A stretch of DNA of 64,000 nt, from contig NW_026570292.1 in the NCBI RefSeq assembly GCF_019649055.1, positions 186,001 to 250,000 of the forward strand, in the 5' to 3' direction. Below the pieces are notes generated by a model. That model ran no database searches, was not told the DNA's origin, and saw nothing but the letters and a program-made list of their open reading frames with translations. This DNA comes from Paramacrobiotus metropolitanus. Taxonomy: Eukaryota > Tardigrada > Eutardigrada > Parachela > Macrobiotidae. Shown piece after piece: positions 46,601 through 56,363 of the stretch (position 1 is its first letter; the number at the start of each line of letters is the position of its first letter). A program made the translations under genes and the position numbers.

Positions 46601-49600
46601 ACCGGCGACGGTATGGTCGACTCGCCCGTCAAACGGTCGACTGAGCTCTCGGTTGAACTCTGCCGAGTGATCGTTGATGTAAGCTGGTCCGCTCCATCCG
46701 GGCCGGGTGATCTGGCAGCCGTGTGGGGTTACGATCCACCCACTGCGGTTTCCGCTATTCGTTCTCCGGATTGCGGGTGGTTCACCGGCTCGGCTTGGTC
46801 CGCAGTGTCCACCGGGACGCCCGGTTTACCAAGTGGGCGTTTGTGATGCTTGCTCTTCTTCAGGTTGCTGTCCATGCGTGTCCGAAGGGTGTTCCGTCCG
46901 TTTGTTCAAGTGCGGTCTGACTAAAGTATCAGCTGGCTACAGACATGTAACCGTCCAAAACGACCGCCGGTCGTTTTGGACGGTTACAGATGCGCATTAC
47001 GCAAATGTCGCAATGAATGACTAATATCTGTCTGGTGTTAGTTCGTTATGGCGGACAAAATTATTTTGATAAAATCTCGATATATAAAAAAATTATTTCT
47101 CACCTTTGCCCAAATTTCAAATAACACCAACATTACTTTCCAGTCTAATGGAATCGACTTTTGATCGTAGGTTCACCTGAGGGAAGGCGACAATGGCTCT
47201 TGTCTCGTCTATTGTATGCTAATGTAACTTGCGGTACAACCTAAAATACTTTTTACTTGCTTGAATATCCAAACTCGTAGCGTAATTTGCACGCTCGTTA
47301 CACATTCTTTAAGAGATAGCGAATCCAAAAAAATTACCCGCACTGGTTGTCAGTGCGGGCAATCTGATACCGTGGGAACCGATAACTGGTGCGGCAGTTT
47401 AAGGGAATGTATTGGCAGAGATGCCCCTTATTACCGAGTGCCCCTTATTATAATTATCCAATTCCCGTCCATAGTACGGCAAAATATCTAACGAGCTGTT
47501 TTCATGCAGTGTGCGGTAAAATAGCCAATAAGCTATTTCGCCCACCATAGTGCGGCAAAATAGCCAACTGGATATTCCGGCGCAGTGTGCCGCAAAATAG
47601 CCATGGCCTAAAATTAGTAGTAGCGCTCACCATCAAACACGGCTGTATATCTGCGAGATTATAACCAAAACCATAATCTCTGACACATGAAAAAAATTTC
47701 CAATAGCTACACATAATTCATGGTTCATGCATTTTCATGTGGCAGCTTATCGTGAGACGTGCCGATAATTGTAGCAGCTGATGTTGCGCTTGTGTTGAGT
47801 TGGATGTGGATTTTCGAGATTTAGCTGAAATATCTACTCAAGAGTAGATATTTTGATTCGCGATATTGTCGAGATTGTGGGTGCGTGCACAGACGGCAAG
47901 AATCGTAATCACCGAAAAATAGGCCAGTCACAACGGTTATCCTTATCTCAGTTTTTTAGTCACAGGTTCTTGTCCGTTGAAAATCTCAAAATTCTTAAAT
48001 GGTGAGCGCTAATATTGTTAATTTTGCCGTTAGTCTTAAGGCCGCACAAAACGCCACCAAACTATTAGCATTCCTTAGCAAATCAAGCGCCGCTGAAGCA
48101 TTCTCTTTAAGCCAACAATAATTAAAGACAATGATGCAGCTCCCATGGAGTCCAGGTAGAGTAACCAAAAGCAACCCCTGTCGTCACTTTTCCAGGATAC
48201 ATCACAGTGGAAACTTTCGACGGACGATATGTCGATGCAAGCATTCAGGGCCTCTCCGACAGCAAAAGACAGGAGCACCATCTGGATGACACCCTCGCAG
48301 CAATGTAGCGAATATATTCCAGATCGTCAGCAATACAGCGAAGATGCCGGATATAGACGATTTCCACAAAATTTCGCAAAATATGGTGACTATGCGGAAA
48401 TTTCTAGAGTTTCACCTTCTCTATGAGCTTTCAGCAAAAACTTAAATTTTGCAATTAAAGATTGCGTTACCTAGAATGAGTTCTTTGTGTGAACACTTTC
48501 ACCTCTAGCCAACACACTTTAAGGCATCTTGTTTTTGGCAACCAATCAGCCGGACTGATATGGGGCAAAATAGCCGAAAGGATATCCACCCCCAGACCGG
48601 GGCTGAATAGCCGTCTGGCTGCTCATACGGAGAACTGGGGTAAAATAGCCAATAGGTTATCCAACCCCAGACTGGGCAAAATAGCCAACTAGCTGTTCCG
48701 CCCCCATTAGACAGTACTGGGGCTAAATAGCCTTAGCCTAACATTAACTGTGGAGATAGAACTTTCTGTAGTAACCATACAATTTGTTATCAGATACTTA
48801 CTGATGGGAAAAAACAAAAAACAGAAGATTTTAGGGCTGTAGTTTGTACAGCAAGACTAATTATTCCGGTGCATAAACATTATGCTAACGATAAGCTGCA
48901 GTATTTCTACCATACTTCGGATGGGTGACGACAGCAGTTATAACTTATAAGAGTCCCCTCCCTTTATTTGTTTCGGTAAAAATTTACTTATCTTGCAGCT
49001 ATGACCGTTTTCTTTCCGAAAAACACACGTTTACCGGCACAACACAGCGATTATTTTACAACTCCGGAAGACGGACAGACATCGGTGCAGATCAGTGTGC
49101 ACGAAGGCGAATCGGAAATTGCTAAGGAGAACCGCCTACTCGGCACCACGCAACTCTTTGGTATTGAGTCCGGTAAGCGAGGAAACGCGAATATCGTCGT
49201 CACATTTGAAATCGGCCCCAATGGCATTCTAAACGTGTCCGCTATCGATCAGAATACCGGTAGTAAAGTGGAGATCGAACTGGATAACGATAAGTACAAT
49301 CTGTCCACAGCGGAGATCCACAGAATTGCCGGATTACTTTCAGAAGGCACCTCCGACGACAAACTCCAAGAAGAGCGAAAAGTGCTAATAGCTCGACTGA
49401 AAGAATATCGACAGTCTATCGAAGAAATACTGGCCAAGAATCGGCATAAATTATCGGACCAGGATTATAAACAGGCTACCCAGAACCTGAAAGAATTTAC
49501 CGAATGGATTCAAGACAACGAACACGCTAACCGAACCACCATTATCCTAAAGCAGCAGGAAGCGTACCGCCAGTTCCGTTCAGTGCTTCTGAAACTTTCT

Positions 49601-49603
49601 TAA
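40678..49603 (+). CDS. hsp70: Hsp70 chaperone split by a 7.1-kb intron that carries a mobile element
   Basis: Exon 1 is 40678-41905 and exon 2 is 48999-49603; the intron is 41906-48998 (7093 bp). Donor is GTAAGA, acceptor ATCTTGCAG. Splicing joins GG to AMTVFFPKNTRLPAQ in phase 1, exactly as in the four other Hsp70s, and gives 610 residues. ATPase motifs are intact: GIDLGTTFTC, KRMIGR, VPAYFTDAQRQATKDAA, NEPTAAAIYHG, FDLGGGTLDVS, GDPHLGGKDFDN, GGSSRIVKV (Val for Pro is unusual). The end RQFRSVLLKLS has no EEVD. The other introns are 135-299 bp. Removing the element and one copy of its flanking repeat leaves 309 bp here, so the intron was ordinary before insertion. The start ATG at 40678 aligns with MPRDER in the 27418 copy. 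Alternatively the two exons could now be separate, untranslatable pieces if the long intron is not spliced. Confidence 0.88.
41955..41964. repeat. left copy of 10-bp flanking direct repeat (possible target-site duplication)
   Basis: Reads TAACATTAAC and is repeated exactly at 48739-48748, just outside the inverted repeat arrays at either end of the inserted element. Confidence 0.7.
41965..42137 (+). repeat. left terminal array: five GGCTATTTxGCCCC units
   Basis: The motif GGCTATTT(T/A/G)GCCCCA occurs five times, starting about every 35-41 bases. Spacers differ but repeatedly contain reversed AATAGC fragments. It mirrors the array at 48562-48738. Confidence 0.85.
42581..43618 (+). pseudogene. 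gag-like protein with zinc knuckle, frame-disrupted
   Basis: Three overlapping frames make one retroelement gag-like product. The first, open upstream to about 42480, is a heptad-rich coiled coil (DRLQTENDRLINDMSKLQDE). The second (from about 42814) resembles a capsid region, ending in LPKSPTEFRNYIRQFTAG. The third (43070-43618) has CNYCLWGNHKTKGC, an exact CX2CX4HX4C zinc knuckle, followed by a basic, Gly/Asn/Arg-rich tail. Two frame changes separate them. No protease, reverse transcriptase or integrase follows, so this is a lone gag remnant or a domesticated-type gag carried in a DNA element. Confidence 0.55.
44141..44683. repeat. 15-bp minisatellite, about 36 copies
   Basis: Near-perfect tandem array of GGAACGGCCCAGCCG. 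There is a short duplication of CCAGC near 44318 and single G losses near 44490 and 44548. Because 15 is a multiple of 3 and no frame contains a stop, all six frames stay open and spell five-residue repeats such as GTAQP, RERPS and GNGPA. One of these frames (43961-44866) begins with a non-repetitive, plausibly coding stretch of about 50 residues, so part of the array may be translated; I could not decide this. Confidence 0.95.
46146..46370 (-). CDS. short coiled-coil reading frame inside the element
   Basis: About 75 residues with heptad pattern (DATINTLKTENADMAEITNR) and a basic end (GTRTKKR). It resembles in style the coiled-coil start of the gag-like gene on the other strand. The frame is open further upstream, into a Pro/Gln-rich part. 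It could be the start of a second gag-like gene in reverse orientation. Evidence is weak. Confidence 0.25.
   Translation of the reverse strand: MKASWAEKDATINTLKTENADMAEITNRLQKRVDTFANLGVYLRQEFSKRTEALETLQRQLRTETKEGTRTKKR
46946..46988. repeat. perfect hairpin, 20-bp stem and 3-base loop
   Basis: TGTAACCGTCCAAAACGACC is followed by GCC and then its exact reverse complement. A perfect stem with so short a loop suggests a recent inverted duplication or fused inverted-repeat ends of a small transposon. Confidence 0.9.
47474..47602 (-). repeat. internal array of GGCTATTTTxCxGCAC-type units
   Basis: Four copies of G(T/C)(G/A)C(G/C)G(C/T)AAAATA(G/T)C at about 30-40 base spacing, in the same orientation as the right terminal array. 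The motif differs from the terminal ones in its flank (TGCGG in place of GGGG), which suggests a related, nested element. Confidence 0.7.
47828..47853. repeat. small perfect palindrome
   Basis: AAATATCTACTC and its reverse complement are separated by AA. Twelve-base stem; function unknown. Confidence 0.75.
48562..48738 (-). repeat. right terminal array: five inverted GGCTATTTxGCCCC units
   Basis: Five copies of (G/T)GGG(C/T)(A/T/G)(A)AATAGCC, spaced about 37-43 bases, in opposite orientation to the array at 41965-42137. Together they form the long terminal inverted repeat of the inserted element. Confidence 0.85.
48739..48748. repeat. right copy of 10-bp flanking direct repeat
   Basis: TAACATTAAC, identical to 41955-41964 and in the same orientation. 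Confidence 0.7.
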
Positions 49604-50218
49604 TATTGCGTACAGTCTGTTTGTGCTGCCTGTTCAGTGTTCATATACAGTGACACACTTAACTTAATTTTCATGGTCATAAGAAATTTTTATGCTGCGG
49701 GACTTGCGATTGCCCCTTTCAAAGGGCAATTTTTACTGAAATATATTTTAATTTGCAGTAGGAACACCTATTCTCCTGCTCTGTAGTATTTCGACAGCGA
49801 TAGGTAGCAACAGTAATACGAGTGTAGGAGCGTATACGAGTACCATCACTTCCGTGCAAGTTGGCCATTTAAATTCACCAGATTGTGTGTACAACCAAAG
49901 ACAGTGTACAACCAAAAGACCGGAAAATAAGCAGATAAGATTATGGTATCGAGCTGCAGCGTGTGGCCCGAATCAACATAAGAACGGCGCATTTGCGATA
50001 GTAAACAGCCGTTTTAACCTGCTAACCAAACGCATGACCATATTACAGTAAATACAACAATCGAAGCAGGATTAATCTCCATATAAAAAGTGTTTCAAAC
50101 CACTACTGTTGGTTTGCGTTTCCAAAGTTTTTGTTATCCCGTAAAGATTTCGAGTTGCGCCCATTTTGTTACGACACTATTGCGAAGTTTTTGCGAAATT
50201 CTTTTACAAAGGAGAAAT
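49604..50218. other. intergenic
   Basis: Spacer between the Hsp70 and the next Hsp70-like gene. No gene or repeat is recognised. Confidence 0.5.
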
Positions 50219-52068
50219 ATGGCTGCCGCAAATAGAGAGGAAACATTAGGTGTGCAACTGGGGTCCAGCTGCTATCGACTCGCCCACTACACACAATCCC
50301 CACTACCGGAACTGATTCAAAACCTACAGGGAGGGTACGATACCCCGGCATATTTTGCTGTCAGCGATGCGGAAAAATTATACGGAGAGGATGCACAGAG
50401 ATACTCCCATATTCAGCCATTTGACAGTATTGCCGAGCCACTAAAGTTAATCCGTGAGGGCTCCAGTGATGCAGGTATTCTAACTCCGGAATCCGCATTG
50501 GAAGAGAGTTTCACGGAAGTTCTTAAAGAGTCAGCAATTTCCGGAAATCAAATTAATACGGTAATCATTGCAGCATCATTTTACTTTCTTCAACGAAGTC
50601 GCAACAAAATCCGAGAGAAGTCATGCCAGGCTTTACAGAACGTGTATAAACCGTCCACATTTGCTGTGGTACCGAAATCTACTGCCGCTCTTGCTTGGTA
50701 CATGACGAACACTGACAAATGCTACGCGGGAAAATATTGCGTCGTCGTTATTGGCGCACACACTACGGAAATCGCTAAGTACATGCTGCAGGAGAACGGT
50801 GATGCTCGACCAGTTGGAGATTTTCGCGCATATCAATTTGGCGGAGATGATTTGGTCCAGACTACATTTGAATACTGTTGCGAGGAATTCGAGCGAATAA
50901 CCGGTATTAGCCCAGAAAAACACGAAGGCGCACTGAATCGGCTCTGGACGGAATGCGAAAAGGTCAAGGTTAGGCTATCATCAGCCAAGGTCGCTTTGTT
51001 GGAACTTCCGGGGTTTGTGGCGAATCATAAGCTCCTGGTGGAAGTGAGAAGAGATGCCATAGAGGCCAGAATTCAGTCTAAACTCCAAAGTTTCATCAAA
51101 TGGATACAACAATATGCCGGATTCCGTTCCGATGCGGAAGCAACCAGGGTTATTTTAGCCGGGGGCGCACTGAAGACTCCAATACTGCAGCAAGAACTAG
51201 GAAAAGTGTTCCCAAAGCAATCCATAATATCGACCACCGCTTCTTCACATGAGTGGTCAGCAAAGGTGCTTGTTTACTAGCGACTAGTCTGGCAAATAAC
51301 GATGTCACAGTGAGGGACCTGGAATTCGGCTTAATAAAAGTAGAATCACTCAGGATATACTGCGGAAAAGACGGTGTGCGTCCAGCTGATTCCGTGGTTG
51401 TACTCAAAACAGACTCCAGCGGTTTCACATCCAGTTTTCCTTCCGCTTCAGCGAATGTAGGAGAAATGTACACCGAATCAAAGGGCACAAAAGAGGGAAA
51501 TCATAATAACTTCCAGAGCTCCTACCGCGGAATTCCGAGCCCAAACAATGGAGTAACACAGATCGCTGCCCTAAAACCAAAGACCGCGGTAGAATCTGAT
51601 CATAATCGTTGTCCTCCTGTGCTACTTGTGAGCAAAGATTCCGCTGCACATCCAGATATAAAAATCATTTGCCGACAAGATGTTAAAATTCACCACACAT
51701 TGATCAACAAAATGGACGCCACCAGAACCTGTTTTTGTCAGCTTCATCGCGCTGAACTTATTGTTGGTGTCTCTCATGACGCCGCATCTTTTTTCATCCA
51801 GGTTCATTCTTCAGACTCTAAAGTAACATTCCTCCCAACCGATATTAAATCTTATGGTCCCTTTGAGGAAAAAAATCTATCGTATCTTGACATGGGAACT
51901 CTGGATCCATGGGAGCGACGTATCCCGGCAAACCATATATTGTTCTTATATATTCAACACTATTCAACGAATGACTTGACAGAATTCCAAAATTCTCTTG
52001 GTTTGATCATACGCCCCAAGACCTTTTCCCAAAAAGTTAAAGACGCTGTGCTCGACTTTTTTATGTAA
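50219..52068 (+). CDS. divergent Hsp70-like protein with one apparent -1 frameshift
   Basis: The ATG at 50219 begins MAAANREETLGVQLGSSCYR. Hsp70-like head: GGYDTPAYFA, LYGEDAQRYSH, PKSTAALAWYM, FGGDDLVQTTFEYCCEEFE, CEKVKVRLSSAKVALLELP, LAGGALKTPILQ. The catalytic Asp is Gln, the phosphate loop is VIGAHTTEI, and the GGASRIP signature is also eroded. At about 51250-51255 the frame moves by one base. The continuation VVSKGACLLATSLANN matches the AVLNGASYLTGAFA-type segment of its relatives, so the two parts belong together; total about 615 residues. The tail has a polar linker and a C-terminal region from about 51720 (RTCFCQLHRAELIVGVSHD) that may be a variant of the novel domain. It could be a live gene with a sequence error or an early pseudogene. 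Confidence 0.75.
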
Positions 52069-52912
52069 CCGGCAAATGTCGCTGAATCAGTCTGAACATC
52101 CTTTAGCTGTTGAGCGATCGTATAAGTCGATGCGGTCAGTCAGACTCTGATAAAGCTCCTTGTTTATTTACCTACTGAGCAAATTTCGAGAAGAATAGCA
52201 ATAATAATCACTCCGGCGTTACCTGACTCTGTCTGTGTACTTGAAATTTGTCACTGGCCACATATTAAATTATTAATGATTTCGAGATGAGTTGGGTTTC
52301 AGTTACGGGCTGTCACTGCCATCCTGTTGGAACCTTCTATACTCGTATGATAAGGTAAAAAAACACTACGCGTACTGTACTTGGATGCGTGTCACGACTA
52401 GGCAGCGTTGAAAGAGGAAATAGCTCGACAGAAATATTAGCAAATCATTTCATGTCTTATTCACTGAAAATACTACCCGATACCAGAAGCAACCGAGAAG
52501 AAATTGAACAAAAATTAGAAACTGACAGGGTTACAAAGGATGTGGCTTACTCAAATTGACCGATGGAGACGCTGGTTTGATGCGCTCTAAATTATCTGAT
52601 GTACCAAATCGTCGCGCTATTGGCAGCTGTGACTAGAAAGATGGGCGTCCTTATCACAAGATGTTAAACTGTATTAAAAATGGTACAAACATTCACATTA
52701 GGATAAATAGAGGATTCCTTTAACCGTAATTGTTCGTTTACAAAAAGTTATTGGAACTAAAAAGATGAATAAATCGCACCATGCTGCGCAACACAACAGC
52801 ACAATCTATTAACCTCGCAATCAACAATGCTTTCTGGCTGTATTGACGGATGCCGCATGGGTAATTCTTAAGCCCAACCAAAAAGCGTAATCATTTACTC
52901 ATGCACTTTTTA
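52069..52912. other. intergenic between convergent genes
   Basis: No gene, RNA or repeat is recognised. Confidence 0.5.
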
Positions 52913-54856
52913 TTACTGCAATACACAACCAGTTCCCTTTCGAGAATTGGCAACCTTAATAAGATGATTCACTTCTTCGCATTCCCGCTCTGATTTAAAA
53001 AGAAACGAAACCTGGAAATGGGTTTTCTTACTGACTACTACAGTTCCTCGCGGGTCCGACTTCATGCGGAATTTCAGTACGCTTTTATCTACTACCGTCG
53101 TAGTTAGAAGCCCAAACAGTTCGTAAAGCAGCTCAATGGGAGAAATTTGCCCATCTGCCGGCCGCACTGAAAATACAAGCTGATCGCTTCTTGACTGCGG
53201 AATAGAAACTCTAATCATCGCTGGATAGCGTAATATTTCCACCTCCCGCTTTTTTCACACGATGCTTTCGACAACTATTGCCGAATAGTTGTCAGCGTCG
53301 GATGGGAAAGACGCTTTCGGCAAACTATCAGTTGTGGCGGTGTTCGTAGATTGTCTAACCGGCAATTTGGGAGCTGGTCTTTTTGTTTTGAGGTCAAACA
53401 CCTTGGCCTCGGTTTTTGGTGATTTTTCGGACGATACTATCGCTTTTGATGATTTCTTCGCCGTGTTGCCAGTGAACAAGTTTCCATCGTGATTAAAAGT
53501 TGTATCCATCCATTGCGAAATACCAGTACCGTTTTTCCGAACGGTAACTGATAACAGAGTTAATATTTCCTCGCAGTCAGTAATGGGCTTTGCAGCGAAC
53601 ATTGCTTTTCGGACAGCAGTCAAGTTATAAGGTGCCTGTTTAATTATTTGGTGGAACAAAGTCTTGTCCGACAACGCTGCAGTTAACCCGCTGGCACCCA
53701 TAACAGCTGCACAGCTTTAAATGCCGGCTTGATATTCCGTGGATCGAAAACTGACTGAATGGCAGAGTACAGAGCAGGAATTTTTGAGGCGCCGCCAGCA
53801 ATGCCTACCGCTGTGATTTTATCACGATACAGGCTTATCCGAGAACGCAACCAGACCGTAAATACATGCACAGGAACAGTCATCATTCGATCCAAATCTT
53901 CTCGCTTCACCTGAACTTTCAGTTGTCGTTCCTCGACAACCAATTGAATAACCGCCATCTGCGCTGTTGACAGTTTCCGTTTCGCCGTCTCACACTCTAC
54001 GCGCAGTCGGTGCATGGCACTCCACTTCTCTCGAATATCGATGCCGGTTTCCCGTTGAAACTCTTGACAGCAATATTCCACCAACGCATCATCAAAGTCC
54101 CGTCCACCGAATCTACTGGTTTTTGTCTCTTCCAACACTCGAACGCACTCGCTTCGAATTTCGAATACCGCAACCTCGGTAAGGTATGACCCGGATACCA
54201 CAACAACATAGACACCATCCTCACATGCTTCCCGCCCTAATGCATACCCGAGCAAGGCTGCTGTTGATTTTGGACAACACCATACAGGTGGCGGCACCGA
54301 CGATTGTCCTTCTACAGCCGCTCGAACAACTTCTTCGACAGCAGCTTGGTTATTTTGCAGATAACCGTCTGCCACTGCGACCACTGCGGCCACTACTTCT
54401 ATGTTGTCGTTCCAGTACTGTGTCCTGCAGCAGCATCCTTATTGTATCGCGTAGAACCTCTTGCGGTGTCTCTACGGCAAAAGGCGGAGTGTCGTAGAAT
54501 TTCTCCATTACTCCGGCAGTAACGCCTTCCACATCCATACCAGCATAGTTTCGAGCATCGTTACCGTACAAACATTCTTCTCCAGTATTTGCATAGTAAG
54601 CTGGCGTTTCATTTTCTCCGGTTGCATTGTGCAGTTGAATACATATGCCGTTATCCAAGCAACCAACACGGTAGCAAGTGGCACCCAGCGTTAATGCGAT
54701 CGCTTTCTTTTGTGTAAATGCCTTTCCTTGGTTGGTGGAGACTGGTTTTACGACTTCCATTTTTGAAGGGGTCTGCAAAATGCCTTTCGAAATGCTGGGA
54801 TCTGTAAAAACCAATACCGTTTTCATGATCAGCGTTGTATAATTTTGCACCTGCAT
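52913..54856 (-). pseudogene. broken divergent Hsp70-like gene
   Basis: Paralogue of the gene at 37973-39841. Starting at the ATG at 54856 it reads KKAIALTLGATCYRVG, NETPAYYA, CLYGNDARNYAG. Near 54420 the frame changes (about 5 bases shorter than the relative). It then continues AAVVAVADGYLQNNQAAV to GIAGGASKIPALY and IKPAFKAV. Near 53713 a deletion of about 10 bases shifts it again. Reading continues in VMGASGLTAALSDK to IVVESIV, where an in-frame TGA stands at 53257-53255. The same frame resumes and finishes the C-terminal domain at 52913. Two frame changes of different size plus a nonsense codon argue for genuine decay, yet the sequence between breaks is well kept, so loss is recent. Confidence 0.82.
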
Positions 54857-55112
54857 CACATTATTGGATTTGACTGAATATTGTATAATCGCAACGGATT
54901 ATGCGTCAGGGAGTGTTAGTAATTTTAATATTACTTTTCGAGTTTCGACCGGCTCGAATTGAGTGTGCGGGGTTTATGAGACAAAAAATTTTAGGAATTA
55001 AATCTGACAGACATCTTTTCCTGGCTGAATTGTCGGAGTCTTACCTAGTCACCAGAGCCGCAAAAGTACGCGGTTATTGTAATATCAACATTGCAGTAAG
55101 TAACTGTCTTAC

Positions 55113-56363
55113 CTTGATAAAGCGGTAAACTCCAGTCGACCAGTCGGCTTCTAAGATCGAATAGCCGCAGCTCAGACACAGGATCATTTGTATTGTGCGG
55201 TGACGGCATCTCACGTTTTTTTAGCTGGCTTGCGGCATAAATTGCCGCTCCACATGCGACTGACTGGTCCGGATATGTATCTTGCAAGATTCGTTTCCCA
55301 TTGAAAATCTCTTCTATGATGGCTCTGATTTTCGGTATGCGGCTTGCTCCACCAACTAAAATAACGCTTTCAATCTCCTCCGCCGATACCTCAGCATCCC
55401 GCATTACGTCTTTAATATGCTGTTCAATCGCTTGCGTCAACGGTTCACAAATGCTCTCATATTCTTCTCTATTAAGAATTCGAGAGTATGGCTCCTTGTC
55501 CATGAAATTTGGCACAAAAATTTTGGTTGATTTGCCGAAACTCAACGCATTCTTTGCTTTTTCCGCCGCTTTCCGTAATTGCATCTGCGCTTCTTCGTTC
55601 GGATGGTTTCCAGTTTGCTCCTGGTACTCTTTCGTCAAAAATTCTACAAGGGTCGCGTCAAATGTTGCGCCGCCTAGATGTAAATCCCTTATCGTTGCAC
55701 AGTTGAAAACTTTACATCGGACTCAACTTTCAGGACCGTAATAACACAAGTCTTCCCACCGAGGTGTAAAACCAAGAGATTTTCTGCGTTGTCATATTTA
55801 CTACCTCTCCCGTGATAGATGGCAGCGGCAATTGAATCGTCGACTATTGCTACCGAATTTATTCCGGCAATAACAGCAGCATTTTTCATGGCTGCCCGTT
55901 CGGGTTCGGTGAAGTAAACGGGCACCGCTAAAACAGGAGATAGGACCGGCTCGCCAGTATACGCCTCGACCGTCTCTTTTAATCTTCGCAACATTGCTGC
56001 CGCGATTTCTTCCGGTGAAACTGAGAGCTCTTTGTCGCCGTCAAGTATGAGTGCGTGAACCTTGCCATTTTTTTCGATCATTTCGAACTTCCACCGATCA
56101 CCGTCGGCATGAAGTTCTGGATCACTGAATCTTTTGGCGAGCAACCGTCTGCAGTCATGTACAGTACTTTGCGGACAGAACATCCGTTGGTACATCGCGG
56201 CTTCTCCAACAGCAACCTCTCCATCTTGGTAACAGATTACACATGGAGTGGTGCGATTACCCTGCTCGTTCTGAATTGCCTGAGTTTGCCCGTCTTTATA
56301 CACCGCAGTGCAGCTGGTTGTTGTTCCGAAATGAATTCCCACGGCTACAGCTTCGTTCTCCAT
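55113..56363 (-). pseudogene. eroded Hsp70 ATPase fragment lacking its second exon
   Basis: Begins at the ATG at 56363 with MENEAVAVGIHFGTTTSC, in which the catalytic Asp is His. KRLIGR has become RRLLAKR, NEPTAAAI is DDSIAAAI and FDLGGGTLD is LHLGGKTCV. The later GGASRIPKI is intact. One base is missing at about 55695-55702; the continuation ATIRDLHLGGATFD matches the GDPHLGG-x-x-FD loop. LVDVTPFTLGIE has eroded to LFDLRSRLVDWSL. A good donor (CAAG|GTAAGA) remains at 55113/55112 in the same phase 1 as in all other Hsp70s here. No substrate-binding exon follows: only a stretch near 54978-55010 reading LSDLIPK faintly recalls its start. Loss of three catalytic sites and of the second exon indicates a dead copy. 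Confidence 0.78.

Larger units (their letters stand above)
41965..48738. mobile_element. 6.8-kb inserted element with mirror-image terminal repeat arrays, inside an Hsp70 intron
   Basis: The outermost bases are inverted copies (left GGAGTGGCTATTTTGCCCC, right read in reverse GGCTAAGGCTATTTAGCCCC), each continuing into five spaced copies of the same motif. Exact 10-bp direct repeats flank it. Inverted termini plus a 9-11 bp duplication are typical of Mutator-like (MULE) DNA transposons, and repeat-rich termini recall foldback elements; that class call is inference. Inside are a gag-like frame-disrupted gene (42581-43618), a 15-bp minisatellite, a minus-strand coiled-coil reading frame, a perfect long hairpin and a second motif array. 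I see no transposase or reverse transcriptase, so it is non-autonomous or a nest of several insertions. The part 44700-46930 is GC-rich with short open frames on both strands but no recognisable protein. Confidence 0.68.

Noticed and set aside
42480-46930. Reverse transcriptase, integrase or transposase in the inserted element
   Set aside because: I looked for YxDD, HHCC and DDE-type contexts in the translated frames and saw none; the element appears non-autonomous.
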